From contig CAVSPC010000058.1 of assembly GCA_963729795.1 (NCBI GenBank), positions 1-64,000 on the forward strand: a stretch of DNA of 64,000 bases, in the 5' to 3' direction. This document shows positions 58,568 to 64,000 of the stretch, piece by piece. The notes below the pieces were generated by a model. That model did no database searches, was not told the origin of the DNA, and saw only the letters and a program-made list of their open reading frames with translations. Position numbers and translations under genes: made by a program. This stretch comes from CAWBBA01 sp963729795. Its GTDB lineage: Bacteria; Desulfobacterota; Desulfomonilia; Desulfomonilales; Desulfomonilaceae. How positions within the stretch are numbered: the stretch's first letter is position 1; every line of letters begins with the position of its first letter.

Positions 58568-61222
58568 CTAGAATTGATCGAGATCGGAGCCCGAGTAATC
58601 CCACCTGGAACCCTTTATGAGCTTGGGGCCGGTGTCGGCAGGGCTGCTACCTACTTTAAATACTTCCGGGAACCCGCTCGAGGCGGAGGTCAAAAGGCCG
58701 GTTCGGCGGTCAATGCGTCGAATTTCCACCGATTGCGGCATGGAAAATTCCTTCACCGGCTTGCTTTTCAGCACTTCTCGCATGAAGTACCCCCAGATGG
58801 GAGCAGCGGCCTTGCCGCCTGTTTCTCCGTCACCGAGAGACAGCTCTTTATCGAACCCCACCCAGACGCCGCAAGTATAGTCCGGGCAAAAACCCATGAA
58901 CCATGCATCTATATTGTCATTCGTGGTGCCGGTTTTACCCGCTACGTCGGGACGTCCTACGATCTTCTTCAAATTAGTCGCTGTGCCTTCCTGGATTACT
59001 CCCTGTAGAAGCGACGTCATAATGTAGGCGGTTCCATCATCGAGTGCCCTTCGGACCAGAGGCGCGCCTTTTTCCGGCACCTCGCCTTCTGCTGTAGTCT
59101 CGCCTTGTGTCGTTTCGTGGGCGACCGGCCGAATCTTGGGTGCCTCTCCGTTCACGGGGTCGTCCAGTAAAACCGGTGGATCATGTTCCTCGAGTATCTT
59201 TCCATTGCGCCCCACAATTTTCTTTACATAGACTCCAGGCACCAAATAGCCTTTGTTGGGAAAAACCGAGTACGCTGTGAGCTGTTCGTCCAACGAGACG
59301 CCCGTAGAACCCAAAGCCAATGTAAGATTGTCCACCAGCGGAGAGGTATAGCCCAACTTTCGTGCATACGTCTTGGCCTGCTCTATGCCGATCTGTTGTA
59401 GGATCTTAATAGTCGGGATATTTCTCGAATTTACAATCGCGTCCCTGAAAGTAACGGGCCCGTGATAGCCCCCCCTGTAGTTCTTGGGCCTCCACACTTC
59501 CCCGGTTCCAGGGATAGCGAGAGCCAACGGAGAATCCAGAATTATGTCCGAGCAAGTAAAGCCTTTATTCAGTGCAGCGGCGTAAATCACCGGCTTAAAC
59601 GAGGACCCAGCCTGGCGCCTGGACTGAATAGCCCGGTTGAACTTGGATTCCGCATAACTGTAACCGCCCACGATTACCCTGATGTACCCGGACCTGTTTT
59701 CGCGCATCATCAGCGCTGACTGGGCTAGAGGTTCCTGTTCCGGCTCCAAAGGGAAATATGTCAGCATATCCTCGGTATATTGTTTGTAGTTCTTTAGCGT
59801 AGGATCGGTGTTGCCGAACTTCTTGAGATACAATTCACGCCGTCTAATATTGGGATCTTGCACACGAACCTCAATAAGGTCACCAACCTGGAAGGGGAGA
59901 TCCCCATGTGCATAATTGCGCGTGCGCATCTCCGGCCTTATATAGGGAATGCGTACCCACCATTTCGGGTTCGGATCGATCTTGATCTTGCCTACGTATT
60001 CCTTCTTGTCCTTGGCCCCTGCGTAGCTACCCATGCGTACGTAGATATTTTCGTTATCTATGTGAGTGACGACCCCCTCGGTGATTTGCCCGAATCGCAG
60101 AGGTTCTTTTCTGGAGCGGGTCTGTTCGTCGAGAAATTCCGCCACTCCTTTTACGTTCAAAGTCTTTAGCGGCCCCCGATATCCCTGTCGCTTGTCCAAT
60201 TCACGCAAGCCCCTGTCCATGGCTTCTTTGCCCGCCTTCGTCATGGCAAGATCTACAGTGGTGTAAACCTGGAGACCTTCCTTGTACAACACGTCTGAAC
60301 CGTATTTTTTCTCGAAGCTCTTGCGGACGTACTCGACAAAGTCGGGAGCAGCCTTCAAATAAGGGTTGTTGTGCGTAAGTATTTTGGGCTCTTCCCGGCT
60401 CGCTTCCTCATACTGGGCCTCGGTAATATAACCATCCTCGAGCATTCTTTTAAGAACATATCCCCGGCGATCCAAAGCCCCCTCCAAGTTCTTTTTCGGG
60501 GACAACGAGGAGGGTTTCTTGGGAAGGCCCGCCAGCATGGCACATTCTGCAATGGACAAGTCCTGAACATGTTTATCGAAATATGTTCGTGCCGCAGCTT
60601 CGACGCCATAAGCGCCGCTGCCCAAGAAAATCTGGTTGAGATACAAGTACAAAATTTGTTCTTTTGTAAGGGACCTTTCTATCTGCTTGGATAGAAGCGC
60701 TTCTTTGATCTTACGAACGAACGTCCTTTCAGGAGTAAGCAAGAAAGTTTTTGCCACCTGCTGGGTAATAGTACTGCCTCCAACCGTCACACGGCCGTGG
60801 AGAACATTCGTCTTGATCGCTCTAACTATAGCCTCTTTGTCCAAACCGCTATGAGTCCAAAAATTCTTGTCCTCCGCAGCCACAAATGCATTCTGAAGGA
60901 CCTTGGGGATCTGCTCTATGGGGACTACGAAGCGGTACTGATAAAAGAATTCGCCGATCAACTCCCCTTTGTCTGCATAAACCTGAGTGACTGTGGAAGG
61001 GGCGTATTTCTTCAGTTTTTGAATGCTCGGCAAGTTGTGAGCAAAATACACGTAACCCTGAGCTGCGACGCCAGCCATACCGGCCGTGCATCCAATAAAG
61101 ATCAACAGCACGAAGCGGGCAATCCCCGCGAAAAAAGATCCCCGCCTTTTCCCGGTTTGTGCACGAGCATACAGTTCTCGAAACGGGTCTTTGGGGAGTC
61201 TATTTCCAGCCGACGGGTTCAC
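58568..61222 (-). CDS. mrcA: Class A penicillin-binding protein 1A
   Basis: The 884-residue protein has a short cytoplasmic N-terminus, one membrane span (about 28-52), a GT51 glycosyltransferase domain with catalytic EDKNFWTHSGLD (residues about 116-127) and GGSTITQQVAKTFLL, an OB-like insert, and a transpeptidase domain with the nucleophile serine in RRQAGSSFKPV, SRN in VNSRNIPT, and KTGTTNDN. It polymerises and cross-links peptidoglycan. The 300-residue insert between the domains is typical for proteobacterial PBP1A. Confidence 0.95.
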   Translation of the reverse strand: MNPSAGNRLPKDPFRELYARAQTGKRRGSFFAGIARFVLLIFIGCTAGMAGVAAQGYVYFAHNLPSIQKLKKYAPSTVTQVYADKGELIGEFFYQYRFVVPIEQIPKVLQNAFVAAEDKNFWTHSGLDKEAIVRAIKTNVLHGRVTVGGSTITQQVAKTFLLTPERTFVRKIKEALLSKQIERSLTKEQILYLYLNQIFLGSGAYGVEAAARTYFDKHVQDLSIAECAMLAGLPKKPSSLSPKKNLEGALDRRGYVLKRMLEDGYITEAQYEEASREEPKILTHNNPYLKAAPDFVEYVRKSFEKKYGSDVLYKEGLQVYTTVDLAMTKAGKEAMDRGLRELDKRQGYRGPLKTLNVKGVAEFLDEQTRSRKEPLRFGQITEGVVTHIDNENIYVRMGSYAGAKDKKEYVGKIKIDPNPKWWVRIPYIRPEMRTRNYAHGDLPFQVGDLIEVRVQDPNIRRRELYLKKFGNTDPTLKNYKQYTEDMLTYFPLEPEQEPLAQSALMMRENRSGYIRVIVGGYSYAESKFNRAIQSRRQAGSSFKPVIYAAALNKGFTCSDIILDSPLALAIPGTGEVWRPKNYRGGYHGPVTFRDAIVNSRNIPTIKILQQIGIEQAKTYARKLGYTSPLVDNLTLALGSTGVSLDEQLTAYSVFPNKGYLVPGVYVKKIVGRNGKILEEHDPPVLLDDPVNGEAPKIRPVAHETTQGETTAEGEVPEKGAPLVRRALDDGTAYIMTSLLQGVIQEGTATNLKKIVGRPDVAGKTGTTNDNIDAWFMGFCPDYTCGVWVGFDKELSLGDGETGGKAAAPIWGYFMREVLKSKPVKEFSMPQSVEIRRIDRRTGLLTSASSGFPEVFKVGSSPADTGPKLIKGSRWDYSGSDLDQF

Positions 61223-61358
61223 CTTTCGCCTCCTTACCCTGGTTCCTTTGCCAACTTTAACACGGAACCGTCAACCTGTCTATGGTTATAAAGAAATACA
61301 TTAAAATGTCAACGTAATCGATTATAAACCCTAAACTTTTATATGCGTCATGCCGAGA

Positions 61359-62264
61359 TCAGAGTGGCAAGCGCTCTTGACGCTCCTTAGATCGGGAACC
61401 ATAATTCCTGGCGTAAACTTTTGTCATTTCAGCACCGAGAAAAAATACTTGGGCAGAATAATACACCCATACGAGTAAAATAAAGAGAGACGCGGCTGCT
61501 CCATAGACCGATGTCATAACGCTAACGCGTAAGTACATTCCAAACGCCCACTTGCCAAGCAGAAACAATACCGCGGTTATCAGGGCTCCCGGCACCACGT
61601 CTTTCCATTCAATGAATGTATCCGGCACCAGCTTATAAGTGAGCGCCAGTAAAAGCGGGAGTATTCCGAATTGGACGAGAATTTGCAACCAGTGTACGAC
61701 TTCCTGCAAGAGCGGCAGTGTTTTCAGGAGTAAGCTGTTTATCGCGGTCAGTACAGTGCTTGTCACCACCGATACCATAAGGAGAATCCCTATCCCTACC
61801 ACAAATACGAATGATATTGCTCTGGAACGAATGATTCTCAAATGGCTTTGACGCTTGGTTAACGATTCCCCCCATATCGCATTGAGAGAGGAGTGGAGTT
61901 CGACGAACACTGCGGTTGCGGCCACTACGGCCCCCAGAATGCCAATCAAGGGCAAGTGTTTTCCTTGGAGTTCCGCACTAAGGCCTTCCACGAGAGTGAA
62001 GACGTAACTAGCCGCTTGGGGGTTAATAATTTGCCCTATTCTAGCTGTTAGCTCCGACTCGGCGCGGGTGTTGCCTATGACGAGCCCTGCAATGCTCAGA
62101 CCTATCAGCAGCGCCGGTGTGATCGAGAATGTCATGTAGAAAGCCAGCGCAGCCGCCATCCGCATAGCATTGTCGTCAAGAAAAGAACGAACAGTTTCCC
62201 TCAGAAAGGGCCAAGCTTCATTGATCGCCCGCAAAAACCTTCTTTTGGCGTATCGTAAAAACAT
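61359..62264 (-). CDS. YihY/BrkB-family membrane protein
   Basis: The 301-residue protein has about six spans. The characteristic segments are MAAALAFYMTFSITPALLIG, FVELHSSLNAIWG, and WKDVVPGALITAVLFLLGKW, followed by YGAAASLFILLVWVYYSAQVFFLGAE. The family is widespread with unclear function, sometimes called virulence factor BrkB. ATG at 62264 with GAGG upstream is preferred. The frame extends to 62363. Confidence 0.85.
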   Translation of the reverse strand: MFLRYAKRRFLRAINEAWPFLRETVRSFLDDNAMRMAAALAFYMTFSITPALLIGLSIAGLVIGNTRAESELTARIGQIINPQAASYVFTLVEGLSAELQGKHLPLIGILGAVVAATAVFVELHSSLNAIWGESLTKRQSHLRIIRSRAISFVFVVGIGILLMVSVVTSTVLTAINSLLLKTLPLLQEVVHWLQILVQFGILPLLLALTYKLVPDTFIEWKDVVPGALITAVLFLLGKWAFGMYLRVSVMTSVYGAAASLFILLVWVYYSAQVFFLGAEMTKVYARNYGSRSKERQERLPL

Positions 62265-62548
62265 GGCATGAATCCTCGCAACCGTACTCCTCGCTAGATG
62301 AAATAAAAAAGTTAGATTCAGCGGGGCACATCCCCGGTCCGTATTTATTGACAGAAGCATCACTATTCACAGTTCGTCACATCTGCTGTTAACGAAGCGT
62401 TATAATATTTTAGTCAAGCGGTCTCGGCAAAATTTGGTTTGGTAAGTCTTTGTCAATGCCTGTCACCCATTAACGTGGTGAGACAACGAAGCCATTGCTT
62501 ATCTTGACATCGGATCTATCACTGGCCTACAATCATCGGTCATGAAGA

Positions 62549-62623
62549 GGCGGCTTAGCCAAGTGGTAAGGCGACGGTCTGCAAAACCGTTATACGGCGG
62601 TTCAAATCCGCCAGCCGCCTCCA
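62549..62623 (+). tRNA. tRNA-Cys (GCA)
   Basis: A complete cloverleaf is present. Acceptor GGCGGCT (62549-62555) pairs with AGCCGCC (62613-62619), followed by discriminator T and an encoded CCA. The anticodon loop reads TCTGCAAAA with anticodon GCA, and the T arm carries GGTTCAAATCC. It stands alone between the leftward yihY-type gene and the yedF region. Confidence 0.95.
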
Positions 62624-63208
62624 GTTGGGCAGCACATTCGTTGACGTACCCTTGGGTGGCGGTTATAGCATCCATCTCCCCCCGACATACCTACGGCCCG
62701 GCTACGCATCGGCTCATAGTGGCGTAAGCGAAATTCATAAATCGGGTCACTTGCTTGTTCCTGGAGGCCAGTTTTTCGGCCCGCCTCGCGACATCACAAG
62801 ATAACCTAACTATACTGCGCTTTCAAGCGAGCAATATTTCTTTGAGTAGGCATTCACTTACGCTGGGAACTCTCTGTTCCCTGTCTATGCGAGGAGTGCA
62901 GTCCCGCGTGCCGGGGAAAAGCAATCTAAGCGGCGTTTAGAGGAAAAGAATGCTTCGCTTCCCTCGCAATGAGCGGTTCTTGCTGCTTGCAGGTGAATTA
63001 TTACTTCGTGGGAGTGGGTACAATAATTGTCAGAAATTTCATCCGATTTGGGGGGGAATGGGACTGTCGCCCTGGATCTCCGATCTTGTCCGGGGCAGTC
63101 CCGCGTTTCGGCTGGATCGGTCCTCGGACCGATCCAGCGAAACGCGGGATGGATTCCCTGCACAGACTGCCCAAACATATTATTGCGGGCAAATGAGACG
63201 GTTATTAC
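62624..63208. other. Gene-poor region downstream of tRNA-Cys
   Basis: This 585-base stretch has no supported gene. It contains a long near-perfect hairpin (63100-63148) and several short remnants of repeats such as CAGTCCCGCGT, seen at 62900 and 63096. It looks like repeat debris and not coding DNA. Confidence 0.4.
63100..63148. repeat. Long near-perfect hairpin
   Basis: Two arms of about 23-24 bases, beginning CCCGCGTTTCG and ending GAAACGCGGG, pair with a single mismatch or bulge around a 2-base loop (GGTCC-TC-GGACC at the centre). It lies 61 bases beyond the stop of the leftward yedF gene and may act as its terminator, although no T-run follows. Confidence 0.6.
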
Positions 63209-63838
63209 TCAATCCGGCGACACGACCTTTGCGGCTGAGTTGAGTGATTCGATGATTTCGAACATATTCGTGACTTTTCCCACCCTCAGTTTGTCCTCGA
63301 TGCCAAAGTGTTGCAAGCAGGTGCCGCAAGAGAGCACCTGTACGCCTTTTTCTTCCAGAAGTGAGACTGCCTCGGCTGCCTCTTCATCTATGGTGGTCAA
63401 TTTCACTCCTGAATTAATGAAGATCATGCGCCAGGGTTTCGGGGTGATGTCGATCCATGTGCGAAGGAATCCGCGCATGAGTTTCCTCCCCAGTTCGTCG
63501 TCACCTCTTCCCATGCAGTTGTTGCCGACATAAACTACGATCTTAGCGTCCTGAGACTGTTCAGGCATCGAGCAGCTCAAAAGCTCCTCCTCGACCTTTT
63601 GAACGATTTCGCTCTCAATCCGCTTTAGCGCGATCTCGAATTCATCCCCCACCTTTTCCCGTACCTCCACCTCATACCCCCGATTCCGGGCAAATCTGCT
63701 CACGTTTTCGCGTGAAGTGTACCCCTGGACAAGAACTTTAAGGGCACTTGGAGCAGTTTCATCCAGAACCTTCTTTGTCTCGAGTACGGGCTGAGGACAC
63801 GAAAGCCCACGAGCATCAACCGTTAAAATTTCCGACAT
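63209..63838 (-). CDS. yedF: YedF-type sulfurtransferase-like selenium metabolism protein
   Basis: The 209-residue protein has two domains. The N-terminal TusA/SirA domain (residues 1-75) holds the conserved CPQP in LSCPQPVLETKK. The C-terminal part (95-205) is DsrE/F-like, with VYVGNNCMGRGDDELG and a second conserved cysteine in VLSCGTCLQHFGI. This two-domain form is associated with selenium metabolism in deltaproteobacteria and clostridia. The role in selenium donation is known only by association. The start at 63838 has GGAG upstream. Confidence 0.9.
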   Translation of the reverse strand: MSEILTVDARGLSCPQPVLETKKVLDETAPSALKVLVQGYTSRENVSRFARNRGYEVEVREKVGDEFEIALKRIESEIVQKVEEELLSCSMPEQSQDAKIVVYVGNNCMGRGDDELGRKLMRGFLRTWIDITPKPWRMIFINSGVKLTTIDEEAAEAVSLLEEKGVQVLSCGTCLQHFGIEDKLRVGKVTNMFEIIESLNSAAKVVSPD

Positions 63839-64000
63839 GGCGTTTTCCTCCAGGAGTCACACTTGGCTCCTCTGCTCAATATTTATGTGCCGGGTTGGTT
63901 TTTTCCATGATAGTATTCCCTTATCACATTCCAGCAGCAAAGTCATCGGCTTGCTCTATGAAAAGTATCTCATTTGTCGTTGACAAATGCAACGGCACAG

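Overview
The window joins two sequences of very different character. Bases 1 to about 15,495 are very GC-rich (roughly two thirds or more by eye), gene-packed and viral. From about 15,495 to 64,000 the GC content is moderate, gene spacing is normal and the genes are chromosomal bacterial genes. The change falls within a few bases of the stop codon of a phage lysin on one side and inside the 3' end of an astD-like aldehyde dehydrogenase gene on the other. A chimeric assembly join is the simplest explanation. A real insertion cannot be excluded from this window.

Virus-like region (1-15,491). A long leftward block (12,713 down to 36) and a short rightward block (12,760 to 15,491) diverge from a 46-bp intergenic region. 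The rightward block encodes two small zinc-motif proteins, an A32/P9-type packaging ATPase and a DUF1906 (Rv2525c-like) lysin. The leftward block encodes a probable double-jelly-roll major capsid protein, an NlpC/P60 peptidoglycan hydrolase with a C-terminal membrane anchor, a membrane-anchored LysM protein, many very small single-span membrane proteins, several beta-rich candidate virion proteins and a beta-helix spike. There is no terminase, portal, tail-tube or tape-measure gene. Together this indicates a tailless, membrane-containing, tectivirus-like phage of a high-GC host, probably an actinobacterium. No DNA polymerase, terminal protein or integrase is present, so the genome is incomplete here or replicates in another way. 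Two exact copies and one near copy of GTTTCACGTGAAAC, the core of the bacterial parS site bound by ParB, occur in this region at about 3-kb spacing.

Bacterial region (about 15,495-64,000). Gene content suggests a Desulfobacterota (deltaproteobacterial) chromosome: PilZ and PilT paralogues, YedF, a two-CW protein, a Liv-type ABC transporter and many REP-like intergenic hairpins. In order it carries: an arginine/ornithine succinyltransferase-type catabolic cluster (astD frameshifted and truncated, astA, an astC-like aminotransferase, an M20 hydrolase); a two-CW protein; a PilZ protein and two PilT-like ATPases; a MATE pump; carB; a permease pair (UPF0718 and TIGR03943); a Ycf46-like AAA ATPase; two HIT proteins; the livFGHMK branched-chain amino-acid transport operon; a low-complexity secreted protein rich in YGQQ; a metallophosphoesterase; tsaB-rseP; nadD-rsfS; a PPC-domain protein; a BASS-type transporter with apbE; a run of small secreted proteins with a lytic transglycosylase; a thioredoxin-HEAT fusion; a second PilZ protein with a DUF374 acyltransferase; lon; a class A penicillin-binding protein; a YihY-type membrane protein; tRNA-Cys; and yedF.

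Genes and motifs were identified by reading translations and recalling families. No database search was possible.
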